Shown: positions 24,608 to 32,264 of the stretch, one piece after another | Layout: every line of letters begins with the position of its first letter | Numbering within the stretch: position 1 is the first letter of the stretch | Source: Microtetraspora malaysiensis | GTDB lineage: Bacteria > Actinomycetota > Actinomycetes > Streptosporangiales > Streptosporangiaceae | Assembly (NCBI RefSeq): GCF_001528665.1 | Contig: NZ_BBYJ01000019.1 | Coordinates: 1-64,000, forward strand | Length of the DNA: 64,000 bases | Direction of reading: 5' to 3' | Made by a program: the position numbers and the translations under genes | Notes under the pieces: generated by a model | The model's input: only the letters and a program-made list of their open reading frames with translations | Told to the model about the DNA's origin: nothing | Databases searched by the model: none

Positions 24608-26487
24608 ACCAGCCAGCCTTCGGGGAAGCACCCCTCCGCCGCCATGTGGGCGACGGCGGCCAGCAGGCCGCCGTTGCCCGGCAGGTAGAGGGGCAGCAGG
24701 CCGGGCCACTGGTGGTTGTGGCCGCTGGCCAGGTAGGTGTTCTTCGGGGCGTCCATCAGCAGCGCGTCCACGGCGGTGTCAGGCTCGCCGAGCCTGGCCG
24801 CGCACATGGCGAGCATCGGATAGTCCCAGCCCCAGGTGCTCTCCAGATCCCAGTTGGAGAGCACGTCGTGCAGGGTGGCCCGCATGGTCTCGGGATCGAT
24901 CAGCGGGGTGGGCGGCACGAACCCGAGCGCGCCGGTCATCGAGGGGTGGTCGGTCCTGATCGTGTACGGCTCCACACCGATGGCCGCGTAGACGCCGTCG
25001 CGCACCAGCGGCCGGGCCAGGCCGTGCAGGACCCGCGCCCACTCCGGGTCGGGGCCCCGGCCGAGCAGGCCCCGCCACCGCTGGGCCGTCTCCAGCCCCC
25101 ACCACCAGTAGGCCAGCTCGAACGTGGGATCCCGCACCAGCCGCCTGGACTCGTAGTAGGACTCCTGCGCCGGGACCAGCGGCGGCCCCAGATGCCCGCC
25201 GCCCGCGAAGGAGGCCATGAACTCGGCCGTCTCGAACACCAGGTCCCGGTAGTCCTCCAGCGCCCCCGGGCGGATCCGGCGGAGCAGCTCGGCGAAGTAG
25301 ATCAGGTGCGGCTGCTGCCAGACGATGAAGGCGCCGATCTCGCTCGGGCTCTCCCTGCCCTCCGGCCCCACCTGCTTGGGCCAGCGGGCGCCGCGGAAAC
25401 CCTGCCGCGCGGCCGTGGCCCTGGCCCGCGGCAGGATCGAGCGATACCACGGCAGGCTCCGCTCCAGCAGCTCGGGCCTGCCCCACAGGGCGAAGTGGGC
25501 GGCGTGCCACCAATGCATCTCCAGGTGGAACTTGCCGCTCCAGGAGTTGACGGCCAGCCCGGTCTCCTGCGGCGGGGTGGAGCCCGCGCAGTTCACCGCG
25601 GTGAGGTACTGCGAGAGCACGACCCGGCGTTCGAGCTCGGGCGCTCGCGGGTCGGTGCTGCCGTCGAAGCTCACCGCTCCCCCGCTCGTCCAGAACCTCT
25701 CCCAGTGGGCGGCGGCGGCCGTACGGACCTGGGAGAAGGACGGGAGGGCGGCGCCGACGGGGAGGCGGGCGAACTCGACGACGAGCTCCAGCTCGTCGCC
25801 CTGGATCAGGTACACGTGAGCGCCGGGCGACGTGAGCCGCGCCGGCCCCGCCCACTCGGCGGCCACGTGGTATCGGTCCGCGTCCAGGACGCGGGTGAAG
25901 TCGCAGCGCGAGCCGTACGGCGTGCGCGTGAGCGCGTGCGTGGTGGTGTGCCTGTCGGGTTTGTCCCAGTCGGCGGTGGTGTGCCAGCCGTCGCTGGCGT
26001 AGGGGAAGGCGATCCTGATCCCCGCGCCGCCCACGACACGGATGGCCAGCAGGTCGCGCTCGGGGTGACAGACCGTCTCCACCTCATGCGGCAGGCCGCC
26101 CAGCTCGAAGGAGCTGGACAGCGTGCCGGTCCACAGGTCGAGGGTCTGCGCCGACCGGCCGAGCGGGGCGGCCTCGTCGACGTCGAGGCCGATCCGGCCG
26201 AGATGCAGGCGGTGCGGGTTCACGTGCAGCCAGCCGCCCGCCTCGGTGGCCGGATACAGGTCCGGATAGCCGACGCCGTCGTAGTCGGTGAACGCGTCCT
26301 CCAGCACGTGGCCCTTGGGGTTGGGCATCGTGTGCCAGCCCCACTGCGCCTGCGTGCCCAGCGGCGCGAAGGTCTGCAGCCCGGTGGCGTCGGCGGTGAA
26401 GGCGAACTCCCCGTTGCCGACGGTGAGCGGACACCCGGCGTCGGCGATGGTGTGCCGACGCACGAGCGTCCTCCTGTCGATGCTCAC
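24577..26487 (-). CDS. GH65/GH95-like (alpha/alpha)6-barrel glycosidase, cytoplasmic
   Basis: A 636-residue protein without a signal peptide. An N-terminal beta-sandwich (about 1-270) is followed by an (alpha/alpha)6 barrel, as in families GH65, GH95 and relatives. Indicative strings are WSGKFHLEMHWWHAAHFALW, ESPSEIGAFIVWQQPHLIYF and AESTWGWDYPMLAM-like ESTWGWDYPMLAMCAARLG. A candidate general acid is the Glu of KFHLEMHWW. Exact family and substrate cannot be fixed from sequence alone. GTG at 26487 was chosen for its GTGA overlap with the M28-like gene, with GGGGTG upstream; a GTG two codons earlier is possible. It is co-transcribed with the secreted M28-like protein. Confidence 0.75.
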   Translation of the reverse strand: MSIDRRTLVRRHTIADAGCPLTVGNGEFAFTADATGLQTFAPLGTQAQWGWHTMPNPKGHVLEDAFTDYDGVGYPDLYPATEAGGWLHVNPHRLHLGRIGLDVDEAAPLGRSAQTLDLWTGTLSSSFELGGLPHEVETVCHPERDLLAIRVVGGAGIRIAFPYASDGWHTTADWDKPDRHTTTHALTRTPYGSRCDFTRVLDADRYHVAAEWAGPARLTSPGAHVYLIQGDELELVVEFARLPVGAALPSFSQVRTAAAAHWERFWTSGGAVSFDGSTDPRAPELERRVVLSQYLTAVNCAGSTPPQETGLAVNSWSGKFHLEMHWWHAAHFALWGRPELLERSLPWYRSILPRARATAARQGFRGARWPKQVGPEGRESPSEIGAFIVWQQPHLIYFAELLRRIRPGALEDYRDLVFETAEFMASFAGGGHLGPPLVPAQESYYESRRLVRDPTFELAYWWWGLETAQRWRGLLGRGPDPEWARVLHGLARPLVRDGVYAAIGVEPYTIRTDHPSMTGALGFVPPTPLIDPETMRATLHDVLSNWDLESTWGWDYPMLAMCAARLGEPDTAVDALLMDAPKNTYLASGHNHQWPGLLPLYLPGNGGLLAAVAHMAAEGCFPEGWLVQAEGVVAMP

Positions 26488-28064
26488 GCACACCCCGGCG
26501 TGCCGGAGGCGCGCTGCTGGCGCATGGCGGTCACGTCGCCCGCGACGGCCGACTGGGCCATCGGGCCGAGGCCGAGCACGACGTCGGTGAAGGCGAGCGA
26601 CGCCTTGCGCATCGCCGGCAGGTCGATCGCCTCGGTCCCGAACTGCGGCGAGAACAGCGTCTTGGGCGAGGCGATGGGCGAGATGACGGGCAGCAGGTGC
26701 TGGTTGTACGGCGTGCCCTCGCCGCCGAAGCCGCAGTGGTGCGGCACCGTGGTGAGATCCGCCGCCGACAGGCCCTTGAGGACCGCGGTGCGCTTCACGT
26801 CCCGGTACTGGATGTGACCCTTGACCAGTTCGCGCAGCGGCGTGCTCTCGCTGACGGGGACCATCAGCAGCTCGGTGAGGGTGGGGTCGGCGACGAGCTG
26901 CTTGCCGGGCAGGCCGTTCGGCCTGGCGACCGCGTTGTAGCGCTTGGCGCCGAGGTGCTCAAGCACGACGACGGAGGAGACCCCGCCCTGGTCGTACTCG
27001 GCGTCGAGCTGGGCGGCGAGCTGACCCGCGCCGCCCTCGCGGACGTTGGGGCCGGTCAGGTGCTGGTAGAGGTGGCCGGTCACGAACGCGAACTGCACGG
27101 TGCGCGGACGGCACTCCACCGGTAGCGACGACAGGTAGCGGGCCATCTCGATCATGGTGAGCGGGCCGTTGTCCCACACCGGGCTCATGCCGTCGGTGTG
27201 GCTCTCCACGACGATCTTCTGGGCGCTCCCGCCGGGAAGCGTCGCGAGCAGGGTGCGGGTCGTCGTCGGCGTCCAGGCGGCGTTCACGGTCAGCGCGGCC
27301 TGGACCGGCTGCCCGGCGGCCAGCGCGTCCTTGATCTGCTTGCCCTGGTCGGCGCCGACGTACGCGCCCGGCACGCTGTACGGCAGGCCCTCGTAGGGCG
27401 CGTACATGCCCTGGATCTGGGCATGCGGGAGCTGGCTGACCTCGATCACGCCCACCGCGCCCGCGGCGGCGGCGGCCTTGAGGTCGGCGTCGGCCGCGGC
27501 CGGGGCCTCCATCGACTCCGAGCCGAGCAGGTTGATCGTGTTGGCCGGGTCGTACATGGAGTAGCCGAGGCCGAGCGGATAGAACAGCAGGTTGGGCACG
27601 TTGGTCCACGGCAGGTCCCTGACGACGATCTTCCCGGCGGCGTTGGCCGCGGTGATGTTCGTCCCCGCGGCCAGGTGGACGAGCGGCGCCGAGACGCCGC
27701 CCGCGCCGGTCGAGGAGGAGAACGGCACGGGGGCCGCGACCTGCACGGCCGTACCGCCGACGGTCAGGCCGGTGCCGAGGCTGTCCCAGCGGTCGATGGC
27801 GTAGGGCAGCGAGGAGAACTGGAGGCCGGGGATGGCCGCCATCTCGTCCTCCAGCCAGTCGACGTAGTCGGCGTGCGCGGCGGAGCCGGTCGGCCTGGGG
27901 CCGAACGCCTCCTGCTGGTCGGCCAGGGTGCTCAGGCGGGCCTCGGAGGCGAACGCGGCGGGGTCGACCCTGACCGGGCAGGACAGAGCGGCCGCCTGGG
28001 CGAAGGCCGGTTGCGCGGGCGCGACCAGCGGGAGGAGGAGCGCGAGGAGAGCGAGTCGTCTCAC
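26484..28064 (-). CDS. secreted M28-like metallopeptidase-fold protein with PA-type insert
   Basis: A 526-residue exported protein with signal peptide RRLALLALLLPLVAPAQPAFA. A protease-associated-like domain (about 110-260) precedes an M28-type domain: KIVVESHTDGMSP (H-x-D) and VWDNGPLTMIEMARYL (second ligand). Instead of the usual Glu-Glu it has AFVTGHLYQHLTG, and then VVLEHLGAKRY. The cytoplasmic relative at 18731 shares this TGH/LEH pattern. The GTG at 28064 was chosen for the AAGGA upstream and because the frame before it is the LacI operator. The operator lies between this start and the LacI gene. It may trim amides or esters from an extracellular sugar conjugate; function is not established. 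Confidence 0.75.
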   Translation of the reverse strand: MRRLALLALLLPLVAPAQPAFAQAAALSCPVRVDPAAFASEARLSTLADQQEAFGPRPTGSAAHADYVDWLEDEMAAIPGLQFSSLPYAIDRWDSLGTGLTVGGTAVQVAAPVPFSSSTGAGGVSAPLVHLAAGTNITAANAAGKIVVRDLPWTNVPNLLFYPLGLGYSMYDPANTINLLGSESMEAPAAADADLKAAAAAGAVGVIEVSQLPHAQIQGMYAPYEGLPYSVPGAYVGADQGKQIKDALAAGQPVQAALTVNAAWTPTTTRTLLATLPGGSAQKIVVESHTDGMSPVWDNGPLTMIEMARYLSSLPVECRPRTVQFAFVTGHLYQHLTGPNVREGGAGQLAAQLDAEYDQGGVSSVVVLEHLGAKRYNAVARPNGLPGKQLVADPTLTELLMVPVSESTPLRELVKGHIQYRDVKRTAVLKGLSAADLTTVPHHCGFGGEGTPYNQHLLPVISPIASPKTLFSPQFGTEAIDLPAMRKASLAFTDVVLGLGPMAQSAVAGDVTAMRQQRASGTPGCA

Positions 28065-28079
28065 GTGGGGGGTCCTTCC

Positions 28080-28094
28080 ATTGAATCGTTTCAA
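28080..28094. promoter_or_regulatory. LacI-type operator upstream of the M28-like gene, identical to the rhamnose operator
   Basis: ATTGAATCGTTTCAA, the same 15 bases as at 11718-11732, lies 15 bp before the GTG start of the secreted M28-like gene and 39 bp after the stop of the neighbouring LacI gene. A repressor bound here would block the M28/glycosidase unit. Confidence 0.75.
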
Positions 28095-28133
28095 TATGTG
28101 GTCCGCGACAGTCCCCCGACGTGCGGTCGCTTC

Positions 28134-29144
28134 TCAGGGGCGAGGCGGTCCGGTGGTTCCGCGGACGATCAGCGTGGGCGACACCGACGACGTCACCGAT
28201 CGTGAGCGTCCCTCGATGCGTTCGACGAGCAGTTGCGCGGCGGTCGCCCCGATCACGTGCCCGTCCTGGTCGACGCTGGTGAGCGAGATGCGCTTGAGCG
28301 AGGCGATGCCGATGTTGTCGTATCCGGCGACGGAGAGGTCCTCCGGCACCGACAGGCCCGCCTCGTCGGCGGCGCGCAGCACGCCGAGCGCCGCGATGTC
28401 GGCCCCGGCGAAGATCGCGGTGGGCCGGTCGTCGCGCGCGAGCAGTTCCCGCGCGCCCTCGAAGCCGCCCTCCTCGGTGAAGGAGGTGGCCAGCACGTCG
28501 TCGGCGAGTCCGTGGGCGCGCATCGCCTGGCGGTAGCCTTCGGCGCGCACCGTGTGCGGCAGTCCCTGGGCGCGGGCCCGCTCCAGGTGGGTGATGTGCG
28601 CGATCCGGGTGTGCCCGAGCCCGACCAGGTGGTCGACCACGAGCCCCGCCCCCATCACGTCGTCGTCGACGACCGCGTCGTAGGCCGCGGCGCCGCCGTG
28701 CCGACCCACCACGACGACCGGGATGGCCGCCGCGATGGCGGCGAGTTCGGCGTCCGTCATGACCGGCGAGATCAGGATGAGCCCGTCCATGCTCCGGTCG
28801 ATCATGGCGTCGGTCATCCTGGCCTGCGTCTTGGGCTCGATCCCGCCAGGTCCGAGCAGCACCTGGTACTCGGTGTCGCCCAGCCGGCCGGTGACGCCCT
28901 CGATGATGTCGGGGAAGAACGGGTTGCGGGTGTCCGAGAGCATGACGCCGAGGGTGTAGGTGCGTCCGCGCAGGGCGCGGGCCGCGGCGTGCGGGCGGTA
29001 GCCCAGCTCGTCGATGGCCTGCGTCACCTTGGCCTGCATCTCCGCGCTCACGCCGTAGGCACCGCGCACCACCTTGGACACGGCGGCCGTGGAAACCCCG
29101 GCTCGCCTGGCCACATCGGCGATCGTCACCCGTCCGCTCGTCAC
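28134..29144 (-). CDS. LacI-family regulator of the rhamnoside uptake operon
   Basis: A 336-residue LacI/GalR protein. The helix-turn-helix is VTIADVARRAGVSTAAVSKVV, the hinge AARALRGRTYTLG, and the sensor domain follows (about 60-335). Its recognition helix (STAAVSKVVRG) differs from that of the LacI at 11903 (SVGTVSNVLNH), consistent with different operators. GTG start at 29144. It is divergent from the importer/rhamnosidase operon, with two related palindromes between them. It is upstream of, and in the same direction as, the M28-like gene, so read-through into that unit is possible. Confidence 0.9.
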   Translation of the reverse strand: MTSGRVTIADVARRAGVSTAAVSKVVRGAYGVSAEMQAKVTQAIDELGYRPHAAARALRGRTYTLGVMLSDTRNPFFPDIIEGVTGRLGDTEYQVLLGPGGIEPKTQARMTDAMIDRSMDGLILISPVMTDAELAAIAAAIPVVVVGRHGGAAAYDAVVDDDVMGAGLVVDHLVGLGHTRIAHITHLERARAQGLPHTVRAEGYRQAMRAHGLADDVLATSFTEEGGFEGARELLARDDRPTAIFAGADIAALGVLRAADEAGLSVPEDLSVAGYDNIGIASLKRISLTSVDQDGHVIGATAAQLLVERIEGRSRSVTSSVSPTLIVRGTTGPPRP

Positions 29145-29167
29145 ACGCCGTCCTTCATCGAGTTTTC

Positions 29168-29181
29168 GTAGAACGAACTAC
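29168..29181. promoter_or_regulatory. LacI-type operator 1 (GTAGAACGAACTAC)
   Basis: A 14-base symmetric element 24 bp from the LacI start codon. It matches 11 of 14 positions of the second element at 29265-29278 (GGAGAACGTTCTAC). It probably mediates autoregulation of the LacI gene, or looping with the second site. Confidence 0.65.
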
Positions 29182-29233
29182 ACGCTTTTCTGAAAAGCGA
29201 GGCTAGCCCGTCACTGATCCTCAGGTCTACCTC

Positions 29234-29278
29234 TTGACGGGCGATTCTCTCGTGCCCTAACAATGGAGAACGTTCTAC
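29234..29278 (+). promoter_or_regulatory. promoter with LacI-type operator 2 for the rhamnoside operon
   Basis: TTGACG (29234-29239) and TAACAA (29258-29263), 18 bp apart, make a plausible sigma-70-type promoter. GGAGAACGTTCTAC (29265-29278), with the perfect palindrome AGAACGTTCT, lies where transcription would start, so binding would block initiation. The first gene starts 34 bp further on. Confidence 0.6.
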
Positions 29279-29311
29279 ACAATACCCCCTCACATGAACA
29301 GGAGCACGGGC

Positions 29312-30601
29312 GTGAGAGCACCATCTCGTCTGCTCGGCTCGGCGATCGGCGCCGTCCTCGCCCTGTCCCTCTCCGGCTGCGGGTCGTCCGCCCCGGAGGG
29401 CACCGGTCAGGTGAAGCTGACCCTTTGGCACAACAGCGCGGACCCGGCGCCGCTGCTGGAGATGTACAAGAAGTTCGAGAAGCAGTCCGGCCACAAGATC
29501 GAGCTCATATCGATCCCGTCCGACGGCTTCGAGGACACCACCCAGACCAAGTGGGCCACCGGCGACCGCCCGGACATCCTGGAGTACCACGCGACGGCGA
29601 GCGGCCTGCTCGCCCTCAACCCGGCCGAGAACCTGCGCGACCTGACCGGCGAGGCGTACATCGCCAGGTCCGGCGACCTCTACCAGAGCGCCGGGGCTGT
29701 CAACGGCAAGGTCTACGCCGCCATCACCGGCTTCCCCCAGGTCTTCGGCCTCTACTACAACAAGAAGGTCTTCACCGCGGCCGGGCTGACCCCGCCCACG
29801 AACTTCGCCGAGCTCGCCGCCACCTGCCCCAAGCTCAAGGCCGCCGGGGTCACGCCGGTCTTCGAGTCGGGCGGGTCGATCTGGCCGGTGCAGATCCTGC
29901 CCATCCTCTACCTGGCCGGCGCCAACCAGTCCAACGCGTACGGCAAGGCCATCGCGGGCCACAGCAGCACGCTGGCCGACGCGGGCTCGCCCTTCGTCGC
30001 CGGTCTGACCGCCTACGCCAAGCTGCAGGCCGACGGCTGCTTCAACAAGGACATCGTCACCGCCAAGTTCGAGGACTCCATGAAGGCCCTCGTGACCGGC
30101 AAGGCCGCCATGGTCGCCCAGCACTCCGACATGCTCCCCGCCCTCCTCGCGGCCGCGGGCGGCGACCAGAAGACCGTCGACGAGTCCGTCGGCTTCGTCG
30201 GCCTGTCGAGCGACAAGCCGCTCGTGACCTACGCGCCCGGCCCGATCGGCACGTTCTACCTGCCCAAGACCGGTGACGCGGCGCGGGAGAAGGCGTCGCT
30301 CGACTTCGTGCGCTTCATGACCGGCCCGGCCTACGCCGAGTACATCAACGCGTCCAAGACCTTCCCCGTGTTCACGGACGTGCCCAACCCGCAGGGCGTC
30401 TCGTCCGTGCTGCAGGACGTCAAGAAGGCGTACGACACCGGCGCGGTCATCGCCTTCAACTCCGACATCCCCGGCATGGGCGGGCTGGCCCAGCTCATGT
30501 CCGAGCTGATCGCCGGGCAGAAGGATCCGCAGAAGGCGGCGACCCAGCTGCAGGGCCAGGTCGAGCAGGCGGCCAAGGCGGCAGGGTTGCCCGGATGGTG
30601 A
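29312..30601 (+). CDS. sugar-binding lipoprotein of the rhamnoside ABC importer
   Basis: A 429-residue family 1 solute-binding protein. The signal peptide ends in a lipobox (AVLALSLSGC), and the mature domain begins VKLTLWHNSADPAPLLEMY. GTG at 29312 was chosen because AGGAG lies 7 bases upstream; the ATG at 29294, six codons earlier, has no ribosome site. It heads the operon of two permeases, a serine hydrolase and the GH78 rhamnosidase. The likely ligand is a rhamnose-containing glycoside, inferred from the last gene. Confidence 0.9.
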   Translation: MRAPSRLLGSAIGAVLALSLSGCGSSAPEGTGQVKLTLWHNSADPAPLLEMYKKFEKQSGHKIELISIPSDGFEDTTQTKWATGDRPDILEYHATASGLLALNPAENLRDLTGEAYIARSGDLYQSAGAVNGKVYAAITGFPQVFGLYYNKKVFTAAGLTPPTNFAELAATCPKLKAAGVTPVFESGGSIWPVQILPILYLAGANQSNAYGKAIAGHSSTLADAGSPFVAGLTAYAKLQADGCFNKDIVTAKFEDSMKALVTGKAAMVAQHSDMLPALLAAAGGDQKTVDESVGFVGLSSDKPLVTYAPGPIGTFYLPKTGDAAREKASLDFVRFMTGPAYAEYINASKTFPVFTDVPNPQGVSSVLQDVKKAYDTGAVIAFNSDIPGMGGLAQLMSELIAGQKDPQKAATQLQGQVEQAAKAAGLPGW

Positions 30602-31449
30602 TGCGGAACAGGGCGGCCTGGCTGCCCTGGGCACTGCCCTCGATCGTGCTGGTCACGGTCTTCTTCCTCGCCCCGTTCCTGCTCAACGTCCGGTTCGCGT
30701 TCTCCTCCTGGACGAGCTTCCGAGCCGAGATCACCTGGAACGGGCTGGAGAACTTCCGCACGCTGATCGACCAGGACCTGCTGGCCAACGCGGTCACCGT
30801 GACCGTGCTGTACGCGATCCTGTGCATGGCGATCCAGAACACGGTCAGCCTCTCGCTGGCCCTGGCCCTCCAGCGGACCAGCCGGATCAACACCGTCTTC
30901 CGCTCGGCGTTCTTCCTGCCGACGCTCATCTCGCCGCTGGCCGCCGGATACATCTGGCGCGGGCTGCTCGCCCCCGACGGGGCGGTCAACTCCTTCCTCG
31001 GCATCGAGTGGGCGTGGCTGGGCGAACCGTCCACCGCGCTGGCGGTGGTCGCGTTCATCGACGCGTGGAAGTGGAGCGGGCTGATCACCCTCGTCTACAT
31101 CGCGGGCCTCAACTCCATCCCGAAGTCGCTGCTGGAGTCGGCGACCGTCGACGGGGCCGGGCCGTGGACCCGGTTCCGGCGGGTGGTGTTCCCGATGCTC
31201 GCCCCGGCGCTGACCTTCAACGTGGCGGTCACGCTGGTGGGCGCGCTCAGCGCGTACGACGTGATCGCCGCCACCACCGGCGGCGGGCCCGGCGACCACA
31301 CGCGGGCCCTGAACGTGGTGATGCGCCAGCAGTGGGGGCAGGGCTTCTTCGGCTCCGCCAGCGCGCTGGGGTTCACCGTGACGCTGCTGGTGATCGCCAC
31401 CGCCGTGCCCCTCGTGTGGTGGCTGCGGCGCAGGGAGGTGGCGGGATGA
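30595..31449 (+). CDS. ABC importer permease, MalF-like (rhamnoside operon)
   Basis: A 284-residue CUT1 permease with about six membrane segments; the first is SIVLVTVFFLAPFLLNVRF. The EAA loop is SLLESATVDGAGPWTRFRRV, followed by VFPMLAPALTFN. The ATG start overlaps the end of the binding-protein gene by seven bases; GTG 30598 or ATG 30601 are alternatives. It forms the channel with the following MalG-like protein, and no ATPase gene is present in the operon. Confidence 0.92.
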   Translation: MVMRNRAAWLPWALPSIVLVTVFFLAPFLLNVRFAFSSWTSFRAEITWNGLENFRTLIDQDLLANAVTVTVLYAILCMAIQNTVSLSLALALQRTSRINTVFRSAFFLPTLISPLAAGYIWRGLLAPDGAVNSFLGIEWAWLGEPSTALAVVAFIDAWKWSGLITLVYIAGLNSIPKSLLESATVDGAGPWTRFRRVVFPMLAPALTFNVAVTLVGALSAYDVIAATTGGGPGDHTRALNVVMRQQWGQGFFGSASALGFTVTLLVIATAVPLVWWLRRREVAG

Positions 31450-32264
31450 GAGCGGTCCTCAAGTACACGGCGCTGACGCTCTTCGCGATCCCGTGGGTGC
31501 TCGTGCCCATCTGGCTCGTGGTGGTCAACTCGTTCAAACCCGCGGGCGAGGCCGCCGAGCTGGGCCTCGGCCTGCCCAGGACGTGGGCGATCGCCGAGAA
31601 CTACGGCATCGTGCTCGACCGGGGCGGCTACCTGACGGGGCTGGTCAACAGCCTCAAGGTGACCGTGCCGATCGTGGTGGCCGTGGTGTTCCTCGGCGCG
31701 GCGGCGGCGTGGGCGTTCGGGCGCAGCCGGTCGCGGTGGCTGCAGGCGGCCTACTTCGTGATGGGGCTGTCGATCCTGCTGCCGCCGTCGATCATCCCGA
31801 CCGTCTACCTGCTGCGCGCCCTGTCGCTGGACGGCGGCTCGCTCGGCTACGTGCTGGCGATGACCGGCTGCCGCCTGGGCATCGTGATCTTCCTGGCGAC
31901 CGGATTCGTCCGGGCGTTCCCCCGCGACCTGGAGGACGCCGCCGCCATCGACGGCGCCTCCCGCCCGCAGGTCTTCGTCCGCATCCTGCTGCCCCTGCTG
32001 CGGCCGGTGCTGTTCGTCGGCGGCGTGATCTTGATCATCAACGTCTGGAACGACTTCTTCTTCGCGCTCTTCCTGCTCCAGGGCAGCGCGAACGCCACGC
32101 TGCCGCTGAGCCTGTTCCAGTTCGCCTCCGGCACCTTGCAGAGCCTGAACTGGAACCTCGTCTTCGCCCACGTCCTGCTCACCACGCTGCCCCTCGTGGC
32201 GGTGTACGTCGTCGCGCAGAAGCGCGTCCTGGCCGGCCTTACGGAAGGTGCACTCAAGGGATGA
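31446..32264 (+). CDS. ABC importer permease, MalG-like (rhamnoside operon)
   Basis: A 272-residue CUT1 permease with about six membrane segments and the EAA loop LEDAAAIDGASRPQVFVRIL. The ATG overlaps the previous stop (ATGA), with GGAGGTGGCGGG just before it. The partner is the MalF-like gene. The cytoplasmic GH78 enzyme two genes downstream implies that intact rhamnosides pass through this channel. Confidence 0.92.
   Translation: MRAVLKYTALTLFAIPWVLVPIWLVVVNSFKPAGEAAELGLGLPRTWAIAENYGIVLDRGGYLTGLVNSLKVTVPIVVAVVFLGAAAAWAFGRSRSRWLQAAYFVMGLSILLPPSIIPTVYLLRALSLDGGSLGYVLAMTGCRLGIVIFLATGFVRAFPRDLEDAAAIDGASRPQVFVRILLPLLRPVLFVGGVILIINVWNDFFFALFLLQGSANATLPLSLFQFASGTLQSLNWNLVFAHVLLTTLPLVAVYVVAQKRVLAGLTEGALKG

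Noticed and set aside
28094-28134. Treating the M28-like gene as starting at the TTG at 28094
   Set aside because: That start would place the LacI operator inside the coding region and has no ribosome site; the GTG at 28064 has AAGGA upstream and begins a normal signal peptide.
29141-30634. A 497-codon minus-strand frame opposite the binding-protein gene
   Set aside because: It is antisense to a clear lipoprotein gene, low in complexity and without domain features.
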